A DNA stretch of 64,000 bases from assembly GCA_018374635.1 (NCBI GenBank), contig JAHAEW010000001.1, positions 1 to 64,000 on the forward strand, read 5' to 3'. The notes below the pieces were generated by a model. The model had not been told where the DNA came from. It saw nothing but the letters and a program-made list of their open reading frames with translations, and made no database searches. Of this stretch, positions 22,637-30,305 are shown piece after piece. The stretch comes from Clostridiales bacterium (GTDB taxonomy: Bacteria; Bacillota; Clostridia; Oscillospirales; Oscillospiraceae). A program made the position numbers and the translations under genes. Positions within the stretch are counted from its first letter, which is position 1, and every line of letters begins with the position of its first letter.

Positions 22637-24886
22637 TCAGCCGCGGCCCTCTATGGCGGCCTTGACCCGGTCCGGGGTCAGCGGCAGAACATGGAGGTCG
22701 GCGTCCAGGGCGTCGTTGACCGCGCCCACGATGGCGGGGACCACGGGGACGATGGAGGCCTCGCCGATGCTCTTGCCGCCGTAGGGACCGCCCTGCTCGA
22801 ACTCCTCCACGAAGTGGATGGAGATGGGGGGCAGGTCGGTGGAGCGGGGCAGACGGTATTTTTTCAGATTGGCGTTGACGGGACGTCCCTTCTCGTCCAG
22901 CTGGAGGCCCTCGAAGAGGGCCATGCCCATGCCCATCAGGACGGCGCTCTGGATCTGGCCCTCCAGCAGCATGGGGTTGAGGGCGGTGCCCACATCGCAC
23001 ACGGCCAGATAGTCGGTCACCTTGACCTCGCCGGTCTGTTTGTCCACCCGGACCTCGGCAAAATGCGCGCCGTAGGAGCCGGCGTTGTGGTCGGAGCAGT
23101 AGGAGACCGTCTCCAGCAGCTTGCGCTTCTGGTGGTCGTAGGCGTAGCAGGCCAGGTCCGCCCGGGTCAGGCGGGCGCCGCTGCCCTCGGTCCAGTAGGC
23201 ACCGCCGCTGTGCCGGACCTGTTCCAAAGCGCAGCCCAGGGCGTCGGCGGCCACGGCGCGGAGGGTCTGCTCCATCTGACGGGAGACCGTCTCCACCGCC
23301 GCGCCGCCCGACCAGGTGTTCCGGCTGGCGCCCGAGCCCATGTCGTAGGGACAGCTGTGGGTGTCCGAGTGGGTCAGTTCGATCTGGTCGAAGGGAATAT
23401 CCAGGGTCTCGGCCACGATCTGCTTCATCAGGGTATAGGTGCCCGCGCCGTGGTCGGTGAGGCCGGTGCGCAGCAGGACGGAGCCGTCCTCGTGGACCAT
23501 CAGCTCGGCCACGGTGATGTCGGGGGCGAAGGGGGCCACGCCATTGCCGTGCAGGGCGGTGGCCACGCCGTAGCCATAGACATAGCGGCCGGTCTCCCGG
23601 GCGGCCTTGCCGGCCAGCCTCTCCTTCCAGCGGAAGAGCTCCGCGCCCTTGACCAGGCAGTCGTGGACCCGGGCGTTGCCCAGGGTGTCGTTGGCCCCCC
23701 GGTCCAGGCCGTAGGGCCGGACCAGGTTGCGCGCCCGGAAATCCACCGGGTCCATCTGCACCGCCCGGGCCGCCTTGTTGACCAGAAGCTCCAGGGCGGT
23801 GAACACCTTGGGGGAGCCGAAGCCGCGCATGGCCCCGCCCACGGGGGTGTTGGTATAGGCGGCCTTGCCGTCAAAGCGCTGGCTGGGGGCCTGGTAGACC
23901 TTGAACATTTTTCCGCACATGGCGGCCTGGACATTGATGCTGCCGCCGCAGTAGGGGCCGGAGTTCATGAAGGAGCGGATCTCAAAGCCGGTCATGGCGC
24001 CGTCCTTCTGCACGGCCATCCGGCCGTAGAGCTTGACGGCGTGGCGGGTGTAGGTGGAGACCATGGACTCGGTGCGGTTGTAGCGGATCTTGACCACCTT
24101 TCCGCCGGCCTTTTTGGAGAGCAGCAGGGCGATGGGCTCCAGCAGGACGCCGTCCTTTCCGCCGAACGTGCCGCCGATGAGTCCGCCGTGAATGGCGATC
24201 TTGGTGTAGGGCAGGCCGAAGATCTGGCCCAGCATGATCTGGACCCGGTGGACGCCCTGCTGGGGCTCCCACACCTCCAGGTAGTCGCCCCGGTTCCAGC
24301 GGGCGATGCACTGGTGGGGCTCGATGGCGCCGTGGTGGATCATCTGGGTGGAGAGGGCGTTCTCCACCACCACGTCGGCCCCGGCCAGAGCGGCGTCCAC
24401 ATCGCCGCACTCGGCCCGCTGGGCCTTGAGCAGGTTGCCCTCGGGGTAGATGCGGGGGGCGTCCTCCTTCAGGGCCTCCTCGGGATCAAAGACGGCGGGG
24501 AGCTCCTCATAGTCCACCTGGATGAGCTTGAGGGCCTTCTGGGCAATGGCCTCGGTGTCGGCGGCTACGGCGGCCACCTCGTCGCCCACAAAGCGGACCA
24601 CGTCGTCCAGCACCCGCTCGGTGGCAGGGATGCCGTCCCTGGCCCAGCGCATGATGCGGTTGAAGCGGACCTTGGGGGAGTCCCGGAAGGTGACGACGGC
24701 CCGCACGCCGGGCAGGGCCTCGGCCCTGCTGGTGTCGATGGAGCGGATGCGGGCATGGGCCACGGGGCTGGTCAGGACCTTGCCCCAGAGCATGCCGGGG
24801 AAGCGCAGGTCGTCGGTGTAAACGGCCTCGCCGGTGACCTTGGCCACGGCGTCAATGGCGGGGGTGGGCTGTCCGATGTACTTCAT
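22637..24886 (-). CDS. Molybdenum hydroxylase large subunit (xanthine dehydrogenase/aldehyde oxidoreductase family)
   Basis: A 749-residue molybdopterin-binding subunit. Visible: the N-terminal MKYIGQPTPAIDAVAKVTGE and YTDDLRFPGMLWGKVLTSP, the cofactor-binding stretch GGLIGGTFGGKDGVLLEP, VGGAMRGFGSPK, DMGSGASRNTWSGG, and near the end GKSIGEASIVPVVPAI, which holds the catalytic glutamate. ATG 24886 has AGGAGGG 7 bases upstream. The 2Fe-2S small subunit gene ends 17 bases before. Substrate cannot be told from sequence; purines, nicotinate-like rings or aldehydes are all possible. No FAD subunit gene is present in the cluster. Confidence 0.93.
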   Translation of the reverse strand: MKYIGQPTPAIDAVAKVTGEAVYTDDLRFPGMLWGKVLTSPVAHARIRSIDTSRAEALPGVRAVVTFRDSPKVRFNRIMRWARDGIPATERVLDDVVRFVGDEVAAVAADTEAIAQKALKLIQVDYEELPAVFDPEEALKEDAPRIYPEGNLLKAQRAECGDVDAALAGADVVVENALSTQMIHHGAIEPHQCIARWNRGDYLEVWEPQQGVHRVQIMLGQIFGLPYTKIAIHGGLIGGTFGGKDGVLLEPIALLLSKKAGGKVVKIRYNRTESMVSTYTRHAVKLYGRMAVQKDGAMTGFEIRSFMNSGPYCGGSINVQAAMCGKMFKVYQAPSQRFDGKAAYTNTPVGGAMRGFGSPKVFTALELLVNKAARAVQMDPVDFRARNLVRPYGLDRGANDTLGNARVHDCLVKGAELFRWKERLAGKAARETGRYVYGYGVATALHGNGVAPFAPDITVAELMVHEDGSVLLRTGLTDHGAGTYTLMKQIVAETLDIPFDQIELTHSDTHSCPYDMGSGASRNTWSGGAAVETVSRQMEQTLRAVAADALGCALEQVRHSGGAYWTEGSGARLTRADLACYAYDHQKRKLLETVSYCSDHNAGSYGAHFAEVRVDKQTGEVKVTDYLAVCDVGTALNPMLLEGQIQSAVLMGMGMALFEGLQLDEKGRPVNANLKKYRLPRSTDLPPISIHFVEEFEQGGPYGGKSIGEASIVPVVPAIVGAVNDALDADLHVLPLTPDRVKAAIEGRG

Positions 24887-24903
24887 ACTGGTTCCCTCCT
24901 GTA

Positions 24904-25392
24904 TCAGCCTTGCTCCGCGCCGCCGTCCGTCCGCATCCGGCGGGCGGTGAGCTGAACGGCTTCCACGATCTTTTGGTATCCGGTGCAGCGGCACAGGTTG
25001 CCCTCCAGCGCGGTGAGGATCTCCTCCTCGCTGGGGTCCGGGTTGCCGGCCAGCAGGGCGAGGGAGGTCATAACCATACCTGGGGTGCAGTAGCCGCACT
25101 GGATGGCTCCGGCGTCCACGAAGGCCTGCTGGACGGGGTGGAGCTGACCGTTATGGCCGACCCCCTCGATGGTCAGAATGTCCGCTCCTTCCAGATTGCG
25201 GGCCGGCAGCACGCAGGAGTTCCTGGGCACGCCGTCCACCAGGACCTTACAGGCGCCACAGTCGTTGGTGCCGCAGCCGTACTTGGTGCCGGTCAGGTTC
25301 AAGACCTCCCGCAGCACATAGAGCAGCGTCCAGTTGTCCTCGATCTGCAAGGGATGGTCTGCGCCGTTGATGTGAAGGGTAATGTCTCGCAT
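24904..25392 (-). CDS. Molybdenum hydroxylase [2Fe-2S] subunit
   Basis: A 162-residue small subunit with two [2Fe-2S] domains: the plant-ferredoxin-type motif [17 protein letters not shown] (about residues 40-57) with a further Cys in RNSCVLPA, and the helical domain with [12 protein letters not shown] and [15 protein letters not shown] 25392 ([10 protein letters not shown]) is chosen with AAGGA upstream; TTG 25398 and ATG 25416 are in-frame alternatives. It delivers electrons from the molybdenum centre of the neighbouring large subunit. The usual FAD-binding partner is absent between the GntR gene and this one. Confidence 0.94.
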   Translation of the reverse strand: MRDITLHINGADHPLQIEDNWTLLYVLREVLNLTGTKYGCGTNDCGACKVLVDGVPRNSCVLPARNLEGADILTIEGVGHNGQLHPVQQAFVDAGAIQCGYCTPGMVMTSLALLAGNPDPSEEEILTALEGNLCRCTGYQKIVEAVQLTARRMRTDGGAEQG

Positions 25393-25428
25393 TGTCAATG
25401 CATCCTTTCTCGCCAAAATCCGTTTCGG

Positions 25429-26169
25429 TCACGACTGCGCGCCGATGTTCCAGTTTTGAAGCACGCGCATTCCATAGTGCTGGGGATGGAAGTAGTGGAC
25501 ATTGAGCAGGACGGGCACATCCTGCACGTCATAGAAGAGCTGTTCGCAGTAGAGAAGGGGAGTCCCCTTGGGGAGCGCAAAGAGGGCGGCGACCTTTTCA
25601 TCCGCGGCCACGGCCTGATAGTCGTTGAGAGAGTGGGCCAGCTTTTTTCCGCAGTGATCCCAGATACACTCGTGGATGTACCAGTTCTGCTCCTCCGGCC
25701 GGAAGGGGCGCTTGACCAGATCCAGGGAGAGGCGGCTGATGGTAAAGACGCCCGGGTGTCCGTCGGCGGTATAGATGGTCTCATAGCGCTGAAGCAGGCT
25801 CTCCGGCTGGACCTGGAGCCGCTCCGCCAGCGCGGGCGAGGCCAGCTCGATCCCCAGGAAGAGCATCTTCATCCCGGGCGTGCGGCCGTTACGCCGGAAG
25901 GTGTCGGCAAAGGAGAAGCCTTGGTCCACCCGGTTCGTGGGGTCCAATGCGCTGGGGTGGATGAAATTCCCCACGCCGTGCCGCTTGGTCAGATATCCCT
26001 CCAGGGTGAGCATCATGAGGGCCTCCCGCAGGGTGACCAGGCTGATGCCCAGGCGCTTTGCCAGCTGAGCCTCGGGGGGGAGCTTGTTGCCTGGAAAGGT
26101 CTCACTGCGAAACATGTCCAAGAGGCGGCGTTTGACCGCCATATACGAGCTAAGATTGGCTGCACCCAT
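25429..26169 (-). CDS. GntR-family regulator with UTRA-type ligand domain
   Basis: A 246-residue regulator. The N-terminal winged helix (about 8-75) shows FPGNKLPPEAQLAKRLGIS, LVTLREALMMLTLEGYL and KRHGVGNFI, the GntR signature; the rest (about 90-240) resembles the UTRA small-molecule domain of HutC-type GntR proteins. GAGG lies 8 bases before ATG 26169. It is the first gene of the molybdenum hydroxylase cluster, 36 bases ahead of the small subunit, so it most likely controls that cluster in response to its substrate. Two direct repeats and an inverted repeat upstream are candidate operators. Confidence 0.9.
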   Translation of the reverse strand: MGAANLSSYMAVKRRLLDMFRSETFPGNKLPPEAQLAKRLGISLVTLREALMMLTLEGYLTKRHGVGNFIHPSALDPTNRVDQGFSFADTFRRNGRTPGMKMLFLGIELASPALAERLQVQPESLLQRYETIYTADGHPGVFTISRLSLDLVKRPFRPEEQNWYIHECIWDHCGKKLAHSLNDYQAVAADEKVAALFALPKGTPLLYCEQLFYDVQDVPVLLNVHYFHPQHYGMRVLQNWNIGAQS

Positions 26170-26189
26170 TCCAACGTCCTCACAATCCC

Positions 26190-26255
26190 TATAAGTTATG
26201 CTATGTCCTTATAAGTTTATGGCGTTATTGTAACTCATTTGTATCACAAATACAA
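26190..26255 (-). promoter_or_regulatory. GntR gene promoter with candidate operators
   Basis: On the minus strand TTGTAT (26255-26250), 17-bp spacer, TACAAT (26232-26227). An inverted repeat TTGTAT/ATACAA (26239-26255) overlaps the -35 box, and two direct repeats TATAAGTTATG (26190-26200) and TATAAGTTTATG (26210-26221) lie in the leader. Both are plausible GntR sites. From 26256 to 26436 I see nothing that can be named. Confidence 0.6.
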
Positions 26256-26436
26256 GAGCGGTTCTATTTGACCTTCATATTTGTACAAAGTGCCTCATTT
26301 GCTTGCGGTGGATTGGTAAAAAAGACGGAACCGGGGAACCATAAAAGACCGCCGAGAGGCCGCAGTCCGGTCGGTTTTCCTGCCGTAAGCCTTGCCTTTT
26401 GTTATCCAGAGTCCATATTGCCGGCGGGGCGCTCTG

Positions 26437-26490
26437 ATTGTAAACTAAAAATATAATTCAGTTGACAATAGGGACGGGATATGGTAAAGT
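26437..26490 (+). promoter_or_regulatory. BirA-type biotin operator and promoter of bioY
   Basis: ATTGTAAAC (26437-26445) and GTTGACAAT (26461-26469) form an inverted repeat with one mismatch and a 15-bp spacer, matching the BirA operator known from Bacillus and Clostridium biotin genes. The right half overlaps the -35 box TTGACA (26462-26467); TAAAGT (26485-26490) lies 17 bp further. Biotin repression of bioY is the natural reading. Confidence 0.85.
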
Positions 26491-26534
26491 TCCAACCAGA
26501 ATCATGGACGATACCAAAGACAGGAGGAACAAAA

Positions 26535-27098
26535 ATGGATACAAGAGCGGTTTCGAGAGGCGGGACCCGGGCGCTGGCCGAGTGCGCGCTGATGGCGGCG
26601 GTGATCGCGCTGTGCGCCTGGATCTCCATTCCAGCGGCGGTCCCGTTTACCTTGCAGACCTTCGGTGTGTTTGCGGCGGTGGCCATCCTGGGCGGAAAGC
26701 GGGGGAGCGCGGCGGTGGCCGTCTATCTGCTGATGGGCATGGTGGGCCTGCCGGTCTTTGCGGGATTCAAAGGAGGGGCCGGCGCTCTGCTGGGGGCCAC
26801 GGGAGGTTATATTCTGGGATTTCTGGGCTCTGCCCTGACCGTGTGGGGGATGGAGCGGCTCCTGGGCCGCCGGGGCTGGGTCCTGGCGCTGTCCATGGCG
26901 CTGGGTCTGGCGGTCTGCTATGCATTTGGGACGGCCTGGTTTCTGGCGGTATACACCCGGACCTCCGGACCCATGAGCCTCTCGGCGGCGCTGGGGCTGT
27001 GCGTGGTTCCCTTTGTGATCCCGGACGCCATCAAGATCGCCCTGGCCCTGCTGGTGGGCCGCCGGGTACGCATGGCGCTGGACCGCCGGGCGCGATAA
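26535..27098 (+). CDS. bioY: Biotin transporter S component BioY
   Basis: A 187-residue membrane protein with about six hydrophobic segments. The family marks are ALAECALMAAVIALCAWISI, PAAVPFTLQTFGVFAAVAIL, YLLMGMVGLPVFAGFKGGAG and GATGGYILGFLGSAL. BioY is the biotin-binding component of energy-coupling factor transporters and can use a shared EcfAAT module elsewhere in the genome. CAGGAGG precedes ATG 26535; the in-frame extension to 26481 overlaps the promoter. The BirA-type operator upstream supports the substrate. It is a single-gene unit. Confidence 0.95.
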   Translation: MDTRAVSRGGTRALAECALMAAVIALCAWISIPAAVPFTLQTFGVFAAVAILGGKRGSAAVAVYLLMGMVGLPVFAGFKGGAGALLGATGGYILGFLGSALTVWGMERLLGRRGWVLALSMALGLAVCYAFGTAWFLAVYTRTSGPMSLSAALGLCVVPFVIPDAIKIALALLVGRRVRMALDRRAR

Positions 27099-27119
27099 GG
27101 GACAATTCCTCCAAATCCC

Positions 27120-27148
27120 TTGCGGCCCGCGCGCCGGTATGGTAGGAT
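27120..27148 (+). promoter_or_regulatory. Possible promoter of guaA
   Basis: TTGCGG (27120-27125), 17-bp spacer, TAGGAT (27143-27148), 31 bases before the guaA start. The -10 box is imperfect. No purine riboswitch is seen. Confidence 0.4.
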
Positions 27149-27179
27149 AAGACCAGAATCTGACATAGGAGGGACTGCG

Positions 27180-28469
27180 ATGAAGCAGGATATGATCGTC
27201 ATTCTGGATCTGGGCAGTGAAGAGAACCCTCGCCTGGCCCGGGAGATCCGTGCCCTTGGCGTGTACAGTGAGATCCACCCGCACGATATCACGGGGGAGG
27301 AGCTGGCCGCGCTTCCCAATGTGAAGGGCGTGATCCTAAACGGCGGCCCCAACCGCATAGTGGACGGCGTGGAGATCGACGTCTCCAAGGAGATCTACAA
27401 CGCCCCCGTCCCGGTCCTGCTGGCCGGTCACGGGGGAGACGCCCCCTGGCCTGCCGATCCGGAGGAGCGGAAGGCGGCCTTGTCCAACTTTGTCTTTGGG
27501 ATCTGCGGCGCCCAGGCCAACTGGAATATGGAGAACTTCATCGCCGACCAGGTGGAGCGCATCCGCCGGCAGGTGGGGGACAGGAAGGTCCTGCTGGCCC
27601 TCTCCGGCGGGGTGGACTCCTCGGTGGTGGCGGCGCTGCTCATCAAAGCCATCGGCAAGCAGCTGACCTGCGTCCACGTGAACCACGGCCTGCTGCGCAA
27701 GGGGGAGCCGGAGCAGGTGGTGGAGGTATTCCGCCACCAGATGGACGCAAATCTGATCTATGTGGACGCGGTGGACCGTTTCCTGGACAAGCTGGCCGGT
27801 GTGGCCGACCCCGAGGAAAAGCGGAAGATCATCGGCGGGGAGTTCATCCGGGTCTTTGAGGAGGAGGCCCGCAAGCTGGACGGCATCGACTTCCTGGCCC
27901 AGGGGACCATCTATCCGGACATCATCGAGTCGGGCACCAAGACCGTGAAGGCGGTCAAGAGCCACCACAATGTGGGCGGACTGCCGGAGGACCTGAAGTT
28001 TGAGCTGGTGGAGCCCCTGAAGATGCTCTTCAAGGACGAAGTGCGCGCCTGCGGCGTGGCGCTGGGCCTGCCCGACTCCATGGTATACCGCCAGCCCTTC
28101 CCGGGGCCTGGTCTGGGGGTGCGCTGCCTGGGCGCCATCACCAGGGACCGGCTGGAGGCGGTCCGGGAGAGCGATGCCATCCTGCGGGAGGAGTTTGCCA
28201 AGGCGGGCCTCCAGGGCAGGGTGTGGCAGTATTTCACCGTGGTGCCCGACTTCAAGTCGGTGGGCGTGCGGGACAATGTGCGCACCTTTGACTGGCCGGT
28301 GATCCTGCGGGCGGTCAATACCGTGGATGCCATGACCGCCACCGTGGAGGACGTGCCCTTTGCGCTGTTGCAGAAGATCACTCAGCGCATCACCTCGGAG
28401 GTCAAGGGGGTCAACCGGGTGCTCTACGATCTGACGCCCAAGCCCAGCGGGACCATCGAGTGGGAATGA
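27180..28469 (+). CDS. guaA: GMP synthase with a mostly deleted glutaminase domain
   Basis: A 429-residue protein; family members are normally about 510-525. The synthetase part is complete: ATP pyrophosphatase loop LLALSGGVDSSVVAALL (near residue 142), GTIYPDIIESG, HHNVGGLP, RQPFPGPGLGVRC and the C-terminal dimerisation domain ending KPSGTIEWE. The amidotransferase part keeps its first strands (LDLGSEENPRLAREIRALGV, GVILNGGPNRIVDG) and its exit (FVFGICGAQANWNMENFI) but lacks the catalytic Cys (GxCxG) and the His-x-Glu region. It therefore cannot hydrolyse glutamine by itself and should use free ammonia or a separate glutaminase. ATAGGAGGG precedes ATG 27180. Confidence 0.92.
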   Translation: MKQDMIVILDLGSEENPRLAREIRALGVYSEIHPHDITGEELAALPNVKGVILNGGPNRIVDGVEIDVSKEIYNAPVPVLLAGHGGDAPWPADPEERKAALSNFVFGICGAQANWNMENFIADQVERIRRQVGDRKVLLALSGGVDSSVVAALLIKAIGKQLTCVHVNHGLLRKGEPEQVVEVFRHQMDANLIYVDAVDRFLDKLAGVADPEEKRKIIGGEFIRVFEEEARKLDGIDFLAQGTIYPDIIESGTKTVKAVKSHHNVGGLPEDLKFELVEPLKMLFKDEVRACGVALGLPDSMVYRQPFPGPGLGVRCLGAITRDRLEAVRESDAILREEFAKAGLQGRVWQYFTVVPDFKSVGVRDNVRTFDWPVILRAVNTVDAMTATVEDVPFALLQKITQRITSEVKGVNRVLYDLTPKPSGTIEWE

Positions 28470-28478
28470 TTTCTTAAG

Positions 28479-28602
28479 GCCCGGAATAACGGGACTTTTG
28501 AGGGGGAAATGCCCTCCATAGCAACCAATTTGGCAGCACTTTTTCAAAATTTACAAAAAGAGAGCGAACTGACTCTGATGCGTCAGTTCGCTCTCTTTTT
28601 AA
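28479..28602 (+). repeat. Interspersed hairpin repeat, family 1, copy 2, ending in the guaA terminator
   Basis: Starts GCCCGGAATAACGGGAC ten bases after the guaA stop and runs through TTTTGAGGGGGAAATG, CATAGCAACCAATTTGG and GCAGCACTTTTTCAAAATTT to a perfect 14-bp hairpin AGAGAGCGAACTGA/TCAGTTCGCTCTCT (28559-28596) with a T-run. The stem is identical to that at 11816. It terminates guaA. Confidence 0.85.
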
Positions 28603-28713
28603 GTTAAATAACTTTTTATCGGTTCGTGCAACATTTCTGTTTCCTCAGTTGTATATAGGGCAGGACGGCAGGAGAGCCGCTCAACATTACAACAAATTGG
28701 AGGAAACATCACA

Positions 28714-29409
28714 ATGAAACGGAACAAAATGATCGCCCTGGGCCTGAGCGCAGTCATGGCCCTGTCTTTGGCCGCCTGCGGCAACGTCAATGATTCCAAA
28801 CTTCAGCCGCCCAACCCGTTCGCTGAATATGAGACTTTGGCGGATATGGAAAAGGAGCCCTCCCGAAAGGTTATGCGATTCCCTTATGTCAGGCGGATTG
28901 CGGCAGCAGCGGCTTGTCTTGCCATGGTGTTGGTTGGAGCGTTGACCCTGCCCGGCCTGTTCCAAAGCCCGGAGGAGCCTGTTGTTCTCTCTCCCGGAGA
29001 CGGTATCGTGCAAGTTTCTTCGGTGGAGGAGTTGGCCGAACGGGTCGGCTTTGCGGTCAACGAATGGAACAGTCTGCCTTTCCAGGTGGAGGAAACCACC
29101 TACACCGCCTATTGGCAGGAATTGGCCCAAATCGTTTACAGCGGCGGGGGACAAGCCGCCGTTTACCGCAAGGGAACTGGTTCGGAGGACGTAAGCGGGG
29201 ATTATAACGCATATGAGACCGAAACAAAGATTTTCGTAGGCGATACGCTTGTAACCTTAAAGGGCAACGGCGGGACCTACGCCTTGGCGGTCTGGAGGGA
29301 TGGGGATTATGCCTGCTCCATCTCCGTTTCGGAAGGGATGTCGGAAAACAGTTGGGAAGCACTCTTAACTTCCGGCTTACCGGAGAACCAGCAAGGCCGA
29401 TCCCGGTGA
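28714..29409 (+). CDS. Lipoprotein of mosaic structure, function unknown
   Basis: A 231-residue protein. It starts with a lipoprotein signal, MKRNKMIALGLSAVMALSLA then ACG with a lipobox cysteine near residue 22. After NPFAEYETLADMEKEPSRK comes a second hydrophobic segment (RRIAAAAACLAMVLVGALTL, about residues 60-79) of the kind seen in anti-sigma factors, which is odd downstream of a lipidated Cys. The rest (VSSVEELAERVGFAVNEWNS; GDTLVTLKGNGGTYALAVWR) looks like the beta-rich domain of clostridial DUF4367-like lipoproteins. AATTGGAGG precedes the ATG. It may be a fusion left by recombination between two related genes. Function unknown. Confidence 0.75.
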   Translation: MKRNKMIALGLSAVMALSLAACGNVNDSKLQPPNPFAEYETLADMEKEPSRKVMRFPYVRRIAAAAACLAMVLVGALTLPGLFQSPEEPVVLSPGDGIVQVSSVEELAERVGFAVNEWNSLPFQVEETTYTAYWQELAQIVYSGGGQAAVYRKGTGSEDVSGDYNAYETETKIFVGDTLVTLKGNGGTYALAVWRDGDYACSISVSEGMSENSWEALLTSGLPENQQGRSR

Positions 29410-29460
29410 AAACTTACATCGGCTGCGGGACGCTTTGTGATAACAGTCCGCTTGCGGCTT

Positions 29461-29580
29461 GGAATGCCTGAAATTGCTTGTTTTGAAGGGATAAGGCTCC
29501 TTGTGGCGGTGATTTTGCAGTATTTTCATGATTGATTTAAAAGAGCGAACTGATTCTGATGTGTCGGTTCGATCTTTTTA
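29461..29580 (+). repeat. Interspersed hairpin repeat, family 1, copy 3 (diverged)
   Basis: The blocks GAAATTGCTTGTTTTGAAGG, GATAAGGCTCCTTGTGGCGG and TTTTGCAGTATTTTCATG precede a hairpin AGAGCGAACTGA/gTCGGTTCGaTCTtTTTA with several mismatches. It corresponds to the same order of elements as at 11738 and 28479. It ends the lipoprotein gene and faces the convergent acetyltransferase gene. Confidence 0.6.
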
Positions 29581-29592
29581 AACTGATATTTG

Positions 29593-30087
29593 TTACAATT
29601 TCCACCAAATTGTCTTATCCCTAAAGTATTCAATAAAACCGTTTCTTTGCAAAACACGTTGAGAGGAAAAGTTGTCTATTTCTGTTTCTGCAATAATATG
29701 ATTTACACTTGCTTGCATTTTCCCCCATGCGCAAAATGCTTCAACAGCTTCTGTCATATACCCCAAATGTTCATGTGTTTTTCCCAAACCATACCCAATC
29801 TCAACTTCTCTATTCTCATTCGGGATATTTTTAAAATCAATCATACCAACTGCAATATTATCGTCTTTTTTGACAATCAGCCAAAATGTCAGCCACAAAT
29901 ACGCATCGCTATTTGTTTCGATTTTTAAACTCTGCTCATAAAGAATATTTTTGAAAATCCCCTCTATTTTCTCGCCCTGATATGAACAGTTTAGCCTTTT
30001 CTCAAATTCCGAAATATTATCCACTAACATTTCAAGCTGTTCTCGTGTAAGAGCAATGATTTTCAAGCGTTTTGTTTCAATCACCAT
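29593..30087 (-). CDS. GNAT-family N-acetyltransferase (RimJ/RimL type)
   Basis: A 164-residue acetyltransferase of the Acetyltransf_3 group: MVIETKRLKIIALTREQLEM at the start, VGMIDFKNIPNENREVEIGY and GLGKTHEHLGYMTEAVEAF as the acetyl-CoA region, and ETEIDNFSSQRVLQRNGFIE near the end. ATG 30087 has GGAG 10 bases upstream. Its substrate is unknown. Base and codon use are strikingly A+T-rich compared with guaA and with the downstream genes, which suggests recent transfer. It is a lone gene, convergent with the lipoprotein gene. Confidence 0.88.
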   Translation of the reverse strand: MVIETKRLKIIALTREQLEMLVDNISEFEKRLNCSYQGEKIEGIFKNILYEQSLKIETNSDAYLWLTFWLIVKKDDNIAVGMIDFKNIPNENREVEIGYGLGKTHEHLGYMTEAVEAFCAWGKMQASVNHIIAETEIDNFSSQRVLQRNGFIEYFRDKTIWWKL

Positions 30088-30305
30088 TCTCAAAAATCTC
30101 CTTTAACTTCCAATTTTTTCAGTATAGCACTCTTTCTTTGCAAAATCATCTTATTTGTTAAAGACTTATCGCAGTTCTAAATCCCTTTTTATAATCTATA
30201 TTATCTCAATCATCAATCGTTCTATTTTATTACTTCCATATGTACCGATGTGTTGGAAGGATATTTGCCGAAGGTGTGGTTAAACTAGAAAAAAGGAGGT
30301 ATTTT

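Noticed and set aside
21526..22665. A long plus-strand open frame through the family 2 repeat
   Set aside because: It joins non-coding repeat sequence to the antisense of the flavoprotein gene; no coherent protein.
22691..24955. A 754-codon open frame on the plus strand opposite the molybdenum hydroxylase gene
   Set aside because: It is the mirror of a GC-rich gene with strong codon bias; the product is a Gly/Ala/Val/His-rich low-complexity string without motifs, while the minus strand has a clear enzyme.
26256..26436. A riboswitch (molybdenum cofactor or other) between the GntR and bioY genes
   Set aside because: Some short stems can be drawn, but no conserved core of a known class was recognised, and the BirA operator already explains bioY control.
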